From IMG/VR virus record IMGVR_UViG_3300005290_000037, positions 1 to 54,300 of that record: a stretch of DNA of 54,300 nt. The stretch is one strand, 5' to 3'. Below, in pieces: positions 1 to 8,024 of this stretch (the first letter of the stretch is position 1; every line of letters begins with the position of its first letter). The translations under genes and the position numbers were made by a program. This DNA comes from a virus. A model generated the notes under the pieces. That model was not told the origin of the DNA, made no database searches, and saw only the letters and a list, made by a program, of their open reading frames with translations.

Positions 1-34
1 ACGCAAAGTGTTTCAGGTCAAGGCCGTCCCAAAC
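1..34. repeat. Left copy of terminal direct overlap
   Basis: The first 34 bases are repeated exactly at 54254-54287. This is the usual mark of a circular or circularly permuted assembly that runs past its own start. Joining the copies gives a circle of about 54,253 bp and puts the HNH gene at 53657 just upstream of the terminase genes, the order expected in a cos-type phage. A genuine 34-bp physical terminal repeat is less likely but not excluded. Confidence 0.9.
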
Positions 35-71
35 CACATCGGAGGAAACTTTCTATGTGGATGTAATCAAA

Positions 72-124
72 GTGCCAAATTTTTGACATTTTCGTGTCAG
101 AACTGGCACATGTGACATCTGTCA
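72..124. promoter_or_regulatory. Nested inverted repeats upstream of the terminase genes
   Basis: GTGCCA (72-77) pairs with TGGCAC (104-109). Inside it TGACA (84-88) pairs with TGTCA (95-99), around nearly the same centre. A second dyad, TGACA-TC-TGTCA, follows at 113-124. The 13-base word at 101-113 (AACTGGCACATGT) recurs directly at 54229-54241, about 125 bp away across the circular junction. Clustered direct and inverted repeats just before a small-terminase gene fit a terminase binding or cos region, or operators for a DNA-binding regulator. No convincing sigma-70 promoter was found here. Confidence 0.5.
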
Positions 125-233
125 TGTCTTTGACGCTTTCGCCTGTGTGCGGTCTTGAAAGTTAATGGATAGCGGTTGGGCCTAACTCTAAACAGGCCGT
201 AGAAAATCAGACGTTTTCATAGGGACAACGATC

Positions 234-767
234 ATGCCACGAGGCGGGCTCAGGGTCGGAGCCGGACGGAAAAAGAAGCAGGCAGCGATTCTGAGCCTCC
301 ACGCAGGAAGAGTCAGGCCGACTACGCCGGATGTGGACGTGGTTCCGGTGAGTGTTGAGGCGGTTCCTGTGGAGATGCCGGCGGATCTACCAGAGGACCA
401 GCGGGCGATCTGGCAGGGTCTGGCGCCATTCGCGGTGGAGCAGCGGACCTTGATCCCGGCCACGGCGGGCTCGTTTCGTGACCTTTGCCGCGCGATCGTC
501 GTGCGGGATGGGTTGCTGGCGACGATTCAGGCGGCCGGCTGGACGTTCATTAAGGTCAGCGTGGATGGCGCTGGTGTTGAGCACCAGGAGTTGAAGAAAC
601 ATCCGCTGACGGTTGAGTTCCGGGGCTGGGAACAGAGAGTGGAAGCTGGACGGGCACGATTCAAGCTCGCACCGATTGGGAAGGCGATTGCGCCAGAGGC
701 GCCGCCGAAAGCCTTGAGTCCGCTCGAAAAGCTGCAAGCGCAAGCGCGACAGATGAAACGGGGCTGA
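234..767 (+). CDS. terS: Terminase small subunit (P27-like)
   Basis: 177 aa. This is the DNA-recognition subunit of the packaging motor, which would bind the packaging site and recruit TerL. The basic N-terminus (GAGRKKKQ) and the central helical region after DLPEDQRAIW resemble P27-family small terminases, in both size and position. The gene overlaps terL by TGATG, so the two are translationally coupled. The ATG has only a weak upstream purine stretch. The 307-bp repeat-rich gap before it is the best place for cos. Assignment rests mostly on context and general family resemblance. Confidence 0.75.
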   Translation: MPRGGLRVGAGRKKKQAAILSLHAGRVRPTTPDVDVVPVSVEAVPVEMPADLPEDQRAIWQGLAPFAVEQRTLIPATAGSFRDLCRAIVVRDGLLATIQAAGWTFIKVSVDGAGVEHQELKKHPLTVEFRGWEQRVEAGRARFKLAPIGKAIAPEAPPKALSPLEKLQAQARQMKRG

Positions 768-2458
768 TGGTTTCGCATCGCGTCGATCAGTACGCCGACC
801 GGGTGCACACGGGCGAATTCGTCGCGGGGCCACTGGTGCGGCTGGCCTGTGCGCGGCATCTCGAGGAACGTCGACTCGCACTGACGAAGGCTGGCCATCC
901 GCGGGGCTTCTGGTTCGATGAGGCAGCGGCGAATCACATCATTGAGTTTTTCGAGACGGTGCTCCGGTTGCCGGACACCTTGGACCCAGACGGCGAACCG
1001 ATCCCGTTCCTCCTGACGCCGGCGAACACGTTCATTGTCGGATCGCTGTTCGGGTGGAAGTTGGCCGAGCAGTACGGCGGCTGGCGACGCTACCGCGAGT
1101 CCTATATCGAAATGGGCAAGGGGAACGCCAAAACACCGGTGGCGGCGGGGATTGGGCTGTATGGCCTGACGATGGATGGCGAGCAAGCCGCGGAAATCTA
1201 CAGCGCGGCGACGGGGATTGACCAGGCGAAACTCTGCTGGCTGGATGCTCAGCGCATGGTCGATGCGTCCCCAGAGCTCTCCGACATCATCTACCAGAGT
1301 CAGAACAATCTGGCTTATGAGCCGACGATGTCATTCTTTCGGCCGGTCTCGAATGAGAAGCGCGGGAAGTCAGGTCCACGCCCGCACATCTGCCTGATTG
1401 ACGAGCTCCACGAACACGCCGACGCGGTAATCGTCAACAAACTGCGGGCGGGTGCGAAACGGCGGAAGCAGCCGCTGTTTTTCGAGATTACCAACTCCGG
1501 CTTTGACCGGACGTCGATCTGTTTCCAGCATCACGACCACAGCCGGAAAGTGCTCGAGGGGATTCTCGAAGATGACCGCTGGTTCTCCTACGTCTGCGGG
1601 TTGGATGAAGGTGACGATCCGCTGACGGACAAGGCGTGTCACGTGAAAGCGAATCCGAACCTTGGGATTGTGATCCATCAGGACTATCTCGATCGCCAAG
1701 TCGCCAACGCGAAGAACATTCCGGCCGAAACCAATACCGTGCTCCGGTTGAACTTCTGTGTCTGGACGTCGCAGCACATCGAAGCGTGGGACATGGGCAA
1801 ATGGCGGCAAGCCGGCGCCGATTTGCACGTGACGGAGCGTGACTTACTCGGCCATCCCTGCTTCGGCGGACTCGACCTGGGTCAGAACGATGACTTTGCG
1901 GCCTGGGTGCGGATCTGGGATCTGCCCGAGTGCGTGGCCATCAAGTGCCGGTTCTGGCTGCCGCGGGCCGCCTTACAGAAGTATCCCGATCGCCCCTATG
2001 CCGAATGGGAACGCGCGGGCCTGTTAGAAGTCACCGATGGGAACACGACCGATTTGGATCTGATTGAAGATGCGGTGATTGACGACGCGCGCAGTGATGG
2101 CGTGAAAGAGATTGCCTATGACAAGCGCTTCGCGCAACAACTCGCGCTGCATTTGCAAGGGGCGGGCCTCACGGTGGTCGATACGCCGCAAGGCTTCGCG
2201 CTGAACGAATCGATCAAGAACGTCGCGAAGTTGATTGCCGACATGGAAATCGCGCACGGCAACAACCTGATCATGACGTGGATGATGGATAACACCGTGC
2301 TGCGGAATGGGCGGAACAAGGAAGTGCGGATCGACAAGGACGCCGCGAAGGAAAAGATTGACGGCCCATCAGCATTGGTCATGGCCAATGCGCGGCGGAT
2401 CGCCCAAGCGAAGCCGAAAGAATATCAACTGATGATCCTCGGAGGCACGCGCGCATGA
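767..2458 (+). CDS. terL: Terminase large subunit (ATPase and nuclease)
   Basis: 563 aa, normal for the family. An N-terminal ATPase (about residues 80-240) carries a Walker-A-like GKGNAKT, followed by a Walker B strand (CLIDELHEH) with its acidic pair. The C-terminal RNase H-like nuclease (about 360-540) has the acidic GGLDLGQNDD motif, a second acidic strand near AYDKRF and the late EKIDGPSALVMANARR stretch typical of Terminase_1 proteins. It would translocate DNA into the prohead and cut concatemers. The start is fixed by the TGATG overlap with terS. It is followed by a 59-aa gene sharing ATGA. Confidence 0.95.
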   Translation: MVSHRVDQYADRVHTGEFVAGPLVRLACARHLEERRLALTKAGHPRGFWFDEAAANHIIEFFETVLRLPDTLDPDGEPIPFLLTPANTFIVGSLFGWKLAEQYGGWRRYRESYIEMGKGNAKTPVAAGIGLYGLTMDGEQAAEIYSAATGIDQAKLCWLDAQRMVDASPELSDIIYQSQNNLAYEPTMSFFRPVSNEKRGKSGPRPHICLIDELHEHADAVIVNKLRAGAKRRKQPLFFEITNSGFDRTSICFQHHDHSRKVLEGILEDDRWFSYVCGLDEGDDPLTDKACHVKANPNLGIVIHQDYLDRQVANAKNIPAETNTVLRLNFCVWTSQHIEAWDMGKWRQAGADLHVTERDLLGHPCFGGLDLGQNDDFAAWVRIWDLPECVAIKCRFWLPRAALQKYPDRPYAEWERAGLLEVTDGNTTDLDLIEDAVIDDARSDGVKEIAYDKRFAQQLALHLQGAGLTVVDTPQGFALNESIKNVAKLIADMEIAHGNNLIMTWMMDNTVLRNGRNKEVRIDKDAAKEKIDGPSALVMANARRIAQAKPKEYQLMILGGTRA

Positions 2459-2634
2459 TCATTGCGCCGATTCCATTCTGGTATCGAGAGCTGACTAAGC
2501 GTGGCGAATGGAGACTTTCGATCGGCTCTCTTCGGCGCCGAGTGTTCGCGAAGAGGGTCGATCGCTTTCCAGAAGGGACGGTCTATCGTCTCTGGTTGTG
2601 GGTCGTTCAGATTCGACTCATGGTGAAGGCATGA
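2455..2634 (+). CDS. Small basic protein, unknown
   Basis: 59 aa, starting MIIAPIPFWYREL and rich in Arg and Trp. It is linked by ATGA overlaps to terL upstream and to the methyltransferase downstream, and this double coupling is the main reason to call it real. The hydrophobic stretch near VYRLWLWVVQIRLMV may be membrane-active or amphipathic. No function is recognised. Confidence 0.6.
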   Translation: MIIAPIPFWYRELTKRGEWRLSIGSLRRRVFAKRVDRFPEGTVYRLWLWVVQIRLMVKA

Positions 2635-3182
2635 ACTTGGTCGCCGCTCGCGCGGCTGACGGCTGGATGGCGGACGATGAACTCGTCTGGCTCGCTGAGC
2701 AAGCCGCGTGGGCCGATTCGATTATCGAAGTCGGCTCGTGGAAAGGTCGCTCCACGCTGGCACTGGCTGAGAACACGCCGGGGCATGTCTGGGCGGTGGA
2801 TCATTGGCAGGGCACACCTGGGGATGCCCATCTCGCAGAAGTCGAACGGCTCGGCGGACCGGACGGGTTGTATCAAGCCTTCTGCGAGAATTTGCGACAC
2901 TGCTTTGAGCGTGGCACGGTCAGCATGTTTCGGATGGACTCTGCCGAAGCGGCCAAGAACTTCCAGCGGGGCTCGGTCGATCTTGTGTTCATCGATGCAA
3001 GCCATGTCTACGCGGACGTGAAGCGCGACATCGAAACGTACCGTCCGCTGGTGAAACCGGGCGGGATCTTGTGTGGGCACGACTACGCCTGTCCGTCCCA
3101 TCGTGGCGTGCAGGATGCGGTAGATGAATTGTTTCCGAAGGTGAACCGCGCGGGGTTGTCGATCTGGTGGGTGCGGCTGTGA
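2631..3182 (+). CDS. SAM-dependent methyltransferase (Methyltransf_24 type)
   Basis: 183 aa starting MNLVAARA. The ATG shares ATGA with the preceding small gene, so I prefer it to an earlier in-frame start at 2508. The Rossmann motif I is IIEVGSWKGRSTLAL, followed by an acidic VDHWQG strand, then DLVFIDASH and a late PGGILCGHDY strand, as in class I enzymes of the small-molecule/sugar O-methyltransferase group. It opens a block with three glycosyltransferase-like genes and so probably methylates a sugar on a virion glycan. The substrate is inferred. Confidence 0.8.
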   Translation: MNLVAARAADGWMADDELVWLAEQAAWADSIIEVGSWKGRSTLALAENTPGHVWAVDHWQGTPGDAHLAEVERLGGPDGLYQAFCENLRHCFERGTVSMFRMDSAEAAKNFQRGSVDLVFIDASHVYADVKRDIETYRPLVKPGGILCGHDYACPSHRGVQDAVDELFPKVNRAGLSIWWVRL

Positions 3183-3313
3183 CTGAATACATGCGCGAAC
3201 GTCTTGTCAGAAGTCTGCCAAGTGATCGCTCTTGTCTCTCCTGGCTCAGGACGTTTGCCTGCGCCTTGTCTGGTGCGATCATCGGCACACTATTGGGAAT
3301 AATGACGAAATGA
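3179..3313 (+). CDS. Membrane mini-protein
   Basis: 44 aa with a GTG start that overlaps the preceding stop (GTGA), and a stop that overlaps the next start (ATGA). The C-terminal half (FACALSGAIIGTLLGIM) forms one predicted membrane helix. Function is unknown. Coupling on both sides argues that it is translated and sets the start of the next gene. Confidence 0.5.
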   Translation: MTEYMRERLVRSLPSDRSCLSWLRTFACALSGAIIGTLLGIMTK

Positions 3314-4080
3314 CGCGCATCGTCTTCTCGAAAGATCGCGCCCTACAACTGCACGCGTTTCTGCGGTCCTATCAGGATCACGTCTCGCCACACGCGCGGA
3401 TGACGGTGCTGTATAAAGCCAGCACGCTGCGACATCAAGCCGCGTATACGGACATGTTTCGCGCGTTTCCGTGGGTGCAACCGTTCCGCCAGTCGGCCAA
3501 CTTCAAGAAAGACTTGCTCGAATTGTTGCCGGCCTATGGCTGGGCGATCCTCTTTGCCGATGATCATTTGTTCGTGCGGCCGTGGGTGGAAGAAGAGCGG
3601 CTGATCAATCTGCATCTCGGGTTGAATCTGACGTGGTGTTACACGCTCAACGTGCCGCAACCGTTGCCGAGGCATGAGTTGATCGAGCCAGACAAGGTGT
3701 CGTGGTCATGGTGGCGTGGAGACGGCGATTGGGCATATCCACTCTGTCCGTGCGGGCACGTCTTTAATCTAGAGGAATGGCGCCCGATGATCGCCGCAGC
3801 AGAGTTCACGTCGCCGAATACTTTAGAGATGGCGCTGCAAGTCCATCGCTCAGCGTTTCTCTCGCGTCGTGGCCTCTGCTACCGCGCATCGAAACTGGTG
3901 CTCTTACCGTGGAACCGCGTGCAGGATGAATGCCCGAACCGCATCGCGGCAAACCTGCCGCATCCCGATCAACTCGTCGCGCAGTGGGAAGCGGGCTATC
4001 AGATCAACGTCTCGGCACTCTACGGCGTGCAGAATGAAAGTTTGCATCAGGAATTGCCGTTGGTCTTGGAGGCGCGGTGA
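3310..4080 (+). CDS. Glycosyltransferase-like protein
   Basis: 256 aa starting MTRIVFSKDRALQL. The ATG shares ATGA with the upstream mini-gene. An earlier in-frame start at 3232 would overlap that gene almost entirely and is rejected. The short N-terminal strand, the FADDHLF acidic motif near residue 88 and the later Trp-rich WSWWRGDGDW segment suggest a GT-A-like nucleotide-sugar enzyme. Its place between a methyltransferase and two more transferases supports a glycan role. The family is not firmly identified, and donor and acceptor are unknown. Confidence 0.6.
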   Translation: MTRIVFSKDRALQLHAFLRSYQDHVSPHARMTVLYKASTLRHQAAYTDMFRAFPWVQPFRQSANFKKDLLELLPAYGWAILFADDHLFVRPWVEEERLINLHLGLNLTWCYTLNVPQPLPRHELIEPDKVSWSWWRGDGDWAYPLCPCGHVFNLEEWRPMIAAAEFTSPNTLEMALQVHRSAFLSRRGLCYRASKLVLLPWNRVQDECPNRIAANLPHPDQLVAQWEAGYQINVSALYGVQNESLHQELPLVLEAR

Positions 4081-4691
4081 ACGTCACGATGCGGAGCGCA
4101 ATAATTTATTGCCCGCATTTGAATCGGGACATTCGCGGCTTGCTGAATGCGATTCCCTTTCCCCGGATTTGGACGGGCGCGCAAACCGCACGCGGGGAAG
4201 ACGGCTGCCTGCAGTGCCATCAGGCGATTGTGCTCTATGCGCTGGCGCACCACTGGCCGCAAGTCTTTGTGATGGAAGATGACTGCGCGTTGACTGAGCA
4301 GTTCTACTATCGGCGCTGGGTGGAAGATGCCGCATGGGCTGAGGCGCACGGGTATGACGTGTTGGTCGGTGGCTCCACTCGGACATACGGCGAGAAGGTC
4401 GTCAGGGACGGCCTGATCGAAGTCTCATCGTTCTGCAGCGCGCATTGCGTCGTCTATTTGCAGTCCAGTTACGAGACGATTCTGAAAACCGTGCAGCCAC
4501 ACGATCAGTCTATCGGGCGACTCGGCGCGAAATGTCTGTTGACGTGGCCGTTTGTCGCGGTGCAGCGCGCGGTCTTCTCTGGCATTCTGCGGCAGGAAGT
4601 GGATTACACGCCACTGTATGAGGCGCATGAGAAACGGCTCGGCCATGCCCTCGGTCTCCTTCAACCGCAGATGCCCATGCCGGTGTACTGA
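4077..4691 (+). CDS. Glycosyltransferase family 25-like
   Basis: 204 aa, GTG start in a GTGA overlap (an ATG lies four codons in). The early RGEDGCLQCHQAIVLYAL segment followed by VFVMEDDCAL is the pattern of LPS-type GT25 enzymes: a conserved Gly-Cys helix and then the ExDD motif that binds metal and nucleotide sugar. It is shorter than many GT25 proteins. It shares TGATG with the next transferase. It probably adds a sugar to a glycan that decorates the virion or the host surface, but the sequence does not say which. Confidence 0.7.
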   Translation: MNVTMRSAIIYCPHLNRDIRGLLNAIPFPRIWTGAQTARGEDGCLQCHQAIVLYALAHHWPQVFVMEDDCALTEQFYYRRWVEDAAWAEAHGYDVLVGGSTRTYGEKVVRDGLIEVSSFCSAHCVVYLQSSYETILKTVQPHDQSIGRLGAKCLLTWPFVAVQRAVFSGILRQEVDYTPLYEAHEKRLGHALGLLQPQMPMPVY

Positions 4692-5278
4692 TGATTAGCT
4701 TTGTGCTGCCCACGCTCGGCCGTCCCGGTCTTCTGACCGCGCTGGATTCGATCGAACTCTGGCCCGGTGACGAAGTGTTGGTCATCGGCGAAATGGCACA
4801 CCTGAACCCCTATATTCGATCCTTGGATGTGCAGCGCGGGGTCCGGTTCCTGCATTGTCCGCGCGGCAATGATTGGGGCCACAGCGAACGAAACTTCGCG
4901 CAGGCGCACGCGAAAGGGCGCTATCTCGCCAACCTGGACGATGATGACGTGTTCGTCCCCGGCGCGCGAGACCTAATGGCCGATGCGATGGAGACCACAC
5001 CGGACCGGCCGGTGATCTTCCGCATGTCGTATCCCAATGGCATGACGCTGTGGTACCGCTCGCACTATTTCGGCGATGACATCACTGGCGGGAATGTTGG
5101 GACGCCGATGATGTTTTTTCCGAATGACCGCGCGAAGTTAGGCCACTGGGGGCACGACTACACGGGCGACTTCCAGTTCCTCAAAAGCTGCAGATGGCGG
5201 CCAGAGGACTACGTCTGGCGGCCTGAAATCATCGCGTTAATCGGCCGGGATCAACACGCGGAGGCGGCCAGTGCGTGA
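4691..5278 (+). CDS. Glycosyltransferase family 2-like
   Basis: 195 aa. The opening MISFVLPTLGRPGLLTALDSI and the DDDD motif in ANLDDDDVFVPGA are classic GT2 (GT-A fold) signatures for nucleotide-sugar and divalent-metal binding. A late acidic segment (GHDYTGDFQF) may contribute to the active site. It is the last of three transferases in a tightly coupled run and overlaps the next gene by 8 bp. Donor and acceptor sugars are unknown. Confidence 0.8.
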   Translation: MISFVLPTLGRPGLLTALDSIELWPGDEVLVIGEMAHLNPYIRSLDVQRGVRFLHCPRGNDWGHSERNFAQAHAKGRYLANLDDDDVFVPGARDLMADAMETTPDRPVIFRMSYPNGMTLWYRSHYFGDDITGGNVGTPMMFFPNDRAKLGHWGHDYTGDFQFLKSCRWRPEDYVWRPEIIALIGRDQHAEAASA

Positions 5279-5462
5279 GAAGTCCATTACGGTGGAAGTG
5301 CAGCGGCCGCGGGGGCGTCCCAGGGCGGCCGCGCCGTTGGAAGAATCCGTCACGGCACGACTTCCGATTAATCAATATCGGCAACTGAAAGACCTAGCGG
5401 ATCGCCGGGATATGCATGTCTCGACGCTGGTCAGGCAACTCCTGATCTTCCGCCTGCGCTGA
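5271..5462 (+). CDS. Ribbon-helix-helix DNA-binding protein
   Basis: 63 aa, GTG start. The strand VTARLPINQYRQLKDLADRRDMHVSTLVRQLLIFRL matches the CopG/Arc ribbon-helix-helix fold: one beta strand, then two helices joined at a conserved turn. The N-terminus is basic (RPRGRPRAA). Such dimers bind short palindromes. It could regulate the structural operon, and the TGACA/TGTCA dyads at 72-124 are possible targets, though nothing in the sequence proves that link. Confidence 0.7.
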   Translation: MREKSITVEVQRPRGRPRAAAPLEESVTARLPINQYRQLKDLADRRDMHVSTLVRQLLIFRLR

Positions 5463-5518
5463 TTTTCGGTAATCAATAATTCCGCCACTACCTGAACCGC
5501 CTAGCATGAACCTAATTC

Positions 5519-7510
5519 ATGCTCCAGAAGGCGTATTCGCTCGTCACCGTCAAGGGGTTTGACCCCCAGAAGCGGACGTTTTCGGGCATCGCCACCTCCC
5601 CAGTTGCGGATCGCGTCGGCGACACCATCGACTCGAAGGGCATCAAATACAAAAACCCGCTGCCGCTCCTGCTGTATCACGACAGCAAAAAGCCGGTCGG
5701 TGAGGCGAAGTTCTCCCGATTCACGGGTGACGGCACGCCGTTCGATGCGCGCATTTCGTCGATTGACCGGCCCGGCATTGTGAAGGACCGGCTCGATGAA
5801 GCGATCGACTCCCTGAGCGCCGATCCGCCGCTGATTCGTGGTGTGAGTATCGGGTTCATGCCGCTGGAGTCGCCGGTCTACAACAAAGACACTGGCGGGT
5901 TCCACTACCCCAGTATCGAAGTGCACGAACTGAGCATGGTCGTTGTCCCGGCCCACCAGGACGCGACGATTACCACGCTCAAAGCGCTTGACGTGGACCA
6001 GCCCGCGCTCGGGCCAGACGTCACCGCTCCCAAACCTGCCGGCGTTTCGGCCTCATCGCGCACCGGAGTACGGTTGCGCACGGAACGCCCCATGGCCAAG
6101 AAAAGTTACGCCGACATGATTGCCGAGTGTATTGCGACGCGAAAGGAGCATACCGACCGTATCGACGCGCTTTTGCTAAAGCAAAACGACACCGGCCTGA
6201 CGATGGATCCGCAAGATGCGGAGGATCACGACGAACTCGCGGGAAAGGTGGAAGCGATCGATGCCCAGCTTGTGCGCTTGCGCGCGGCTGAAGCGCGCGA
6301 GAAGGCCGAAGCAGCTCAGGTGCGTCCGAGTGGTGGGTTGGAAGTTCGTCACGGTGCGCAGGTCAGCGTCACCGATCCAGTCAAGCAACTCGGGAAGGGC
6401 ATCATGTTCGCCCGCTACGCGATGTGCATGGGCATGTCCCGCGGCAATCCCTACGAAGCCAAACAGCTCGCGGTCGACAACTACGGTGATGGCACCGCGC
6501 CCATTCTGGCCAAGATGATCGACTGGCAAACCAAAGGCGCGGTCGGTGCGGCGAACACGCAGACCGCAGGGTGGGCCTCGGAGCTCGTCCCCTACACCCT
6601 GATGGACGACTTCATCGAATTTCTCCGACCGGGCACGCTGGTCGGCAAGTTCGGCACCACGCAGAATGGCGTGCAAATTCCGTCCTTGCGTCGGGTGCCG
6701 TTCAACACCAGGGTGTCTGGGTTCTCTGCCGGCCTGACGGCCAACTGGGTGGGAGAAGGGCTCCCGATTCTGCTCAGTAAGGCGACCAGCTTCACGACTT
6801 CGCTCTCGTGGGCGAAGGTGGCGGCGCTCACGGTGCTGACCAAGGAAGAAATTCGATTCAGCAATCCGAGCGCCGAAGCCAAAGTCCGCGACGAGATCGC
6901 GCGCTGCATGATCGCGAAGCTCGACAAGGACTTCATCGATCCGGCGAAGAGTGCATCGGCGAACGTCTCGCCGGCGTCCATCACCAACCAGACGGTCCCG
7001 ATCCTCACGACGGGCACCACGGCCGCCACGCTGCGGACGGATCTCGCGACCCTGATCGCCACGTTTGCGACGGCGAATCTCTCGCCTGAGGACATCGTGT
7101 TGATCATGAACACGGTCGACGCGCTGAACATCTCGCTGATGATCACGTCACTCGGCAATCCGGTCTTCCCGGGCCTGACGATGCAGGGCGGGAACCTCTT
7201 GGGCTTCCCGGTGATCACGACCACGCAGATGACCTCGATTGGATCGCCCGTCAGCAACATCATCGTCGCGGTCAAGGCCAGCGAAGTGTATCTGGCCGAT
7301 GACGGAGTTGTGACCGTGGATGCGAGCGATCAGGCCAGCGTCGAAATGGTGGACAGCTCGTCACAGACCGGCATCGTCGGCACCGGTGCTTCGCTGGTGT
7401 CGTTCTGGCAGGACGGCCTCGTCGGCCTGAAGGCGACCCGCGAGATTACCTGGAAGATTCGGCGCACTGGCGCGGCGCGCTACATCTACAACTCGGCGTA
7501 CAAGGCCTAA
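5519..7510 (+). CDS. Prohead protease-major capsid protein fusion (HK97 fold)
   Basis: 663 aa. Residues 1-160 are an HK97-type prohead protease, with the catalytic His in LLLYHDSKKPVG and Ser in LIRGVSIGFMP. Residues 190-280 are a charged helical segment suited to a scaffold/delta domain. Residues 290-663 are the HK97-fold capsid, with N-arm, the WASELVPYTLMDDFIEFLRPGTL segment, E-loop, and P- and A-domain strands. Many phages encode these as separate genes. Here one frame covers both, so the polyprotein must self-cleave or the capsid must also start internally. ATG 6089 (MAKKSYADM), preceded by GGA, is a weak candidate for that. Confidence 0.93.
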   Translation: MLQKAYSLVTVKGFDPQKRTFSGIATSPVADRVGDTIDSKGIKYKNPLPLLLYHDSKKPVGEAKFSRFTGDGTPFDARISSIDRPGIVKDRLDEAIDSLSADPPLIRGVSIGFMPLESPVYNKDTGGFHYPSIEVHELSMVVVPAHQDATITTLKALDVDQPALGPDVTAPKPAGVSASSRTGVRLRTERPMAKKSYADMIAECIATRKEHTDRIDALLLKQNDTGLTMDPQDAEDHDELAGKVEAIDAQLVRLRAAEAREKAEAAQVRPSGGLEVRHGAQVSVTDPVKQLGKGIMFARYAMCMGMSRGNPYEAKQLAVDNYGDGTAPILAKMIDWQTKGAVGAANTQTAGWASELVPYTLMDDFIEFLRPGTLVGKFGTTQNGVQIPSLRRVPFNTRVSGFSAGLTANWVGEGLPILLSKATSFTTSLSWAKVAALTVLTKEEIRFSNPSAEAKVRDEIARCMIAKLDKDFIDPAKSASANVSPASITNQTVPILTTGTTAATLRTDLATLIATFATANLSPEDIVLIMNTVDALNISLMITSLGNPVFPGLTMQGGNLLGFPVITTTQMTSIGSPVSNIIVAVKASEVYLADDGVVTVDASDQASVEMVDSSSQTGIVGTGASLVSFWQDGLVGLKATREITWKIRRTGAARYIYNSAYKA

Positions 7511-7553
7511 GTAGGCATCTGACGTGCATCCTTCTCGGTCGGAGGTAGACACG

Positions 7554-7733
7554 ATGACGGAGAAGGGACACGTCGGCGCGCATTCGACGCACGATCACGA
7601 CAAGCCGGAGTCTGAACGGCCGAGCAAGCCGGGGGAACCACCGCCTGGACCGAAGCCGACCACGACGCCGGAGAGTACGCCGGGCGGCCAGAAACCGACC
7701 GGCGAGCCGGGACAGACGACCGGCAATCGCTAG
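7554..7733 (+). CDS. Pro/Gly-rich hydrophilic protein
   Basis: 59 aa, preceded by a strong Shine-Dalgarno GGAGGT about 7 nt before the ATG. That site makes this start preferable to the in-frame one at 7524. The sequence is almost wholly Pro, Gly, Thr, Lys and Glu (KPGEPPPGPKPTTTPES), so it is probably disordered. The strong ribosome site just after the capsid gene fits an abundant virion-associated peptide, for example a head decoration or linker, but this is inference. Confidence 0.65.
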   Translation: MTEKGHVGAHSTHDHDKPESERPSKPGEPPPGPKPTTTPESTPGGQKPTGEPGQTTGNR

Positions 7734-7808
7734 AGACCCCAGGGGGCGAGCTCGATCGCGTTCGATTGGGCCGCCCCGTCACTCAACCCTGCGCTTAGGG
7801 AGCGTGTT
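7734..7808 (+). other. Short gap with G/C hairpin
   Basis: A 75-bp gap. GGGGCG near 7741-7746 can pair with CGCCCC near 7773-7778 around a loop containing the related words CTCGATC and TTCGATT. No T-run follows, so it is not a normal intrinsic terminator. It may attenuate transcription or stabilise the capsid mRNA. Confidence 0.3.
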
Positions 7809-8024
7809 GTGGCCCTCGACAATTTCACCATTCATCGCTATCGCGCCCTGCAGGAATGTCCGCAAGGGCAGCAGCCCGGACAAGTCTTTGAAGCCACGGA
7901 AGACGCAGGCAATATTCTGATTTCCGTGGGCGTGGTCGAACGGGTGCCCGACGATACCCCACTCGGCTTTCCGCGTGAGCGCGGCTCCTACAAACGGCGC
8001 GATCTGGTCGCTGAGAAGCGATGA
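7809..8024 (+). CDS. Small head-region protein, unknown
   Basis: 71 aa, GTG start, overlapping the portal gene by ATGA. Compact alpha/beta sequence (MALDNFTIHRYRALQ ... VGVVERVPDDTPLGF) with a basic C-terminus. Its place between capsid and portal suggests a head-assembly or decoration role. No family is recognised. Confidence 0.6.
   Translation: MALDNFTIHRYRALQECPQGQQPGQVFEATEDAGNILISVGVVERVPDDTPLGFPRERGSYKRRDLVAEKR

Noticed and set aside
3232-3309. Upstream extension of the glycosyltransferase-like gene (starts 26 codons earlier)
   Set aside because: It overlaps the small membrane gene at 3179. The ATGA at 3310 gives a more natural coupled start.
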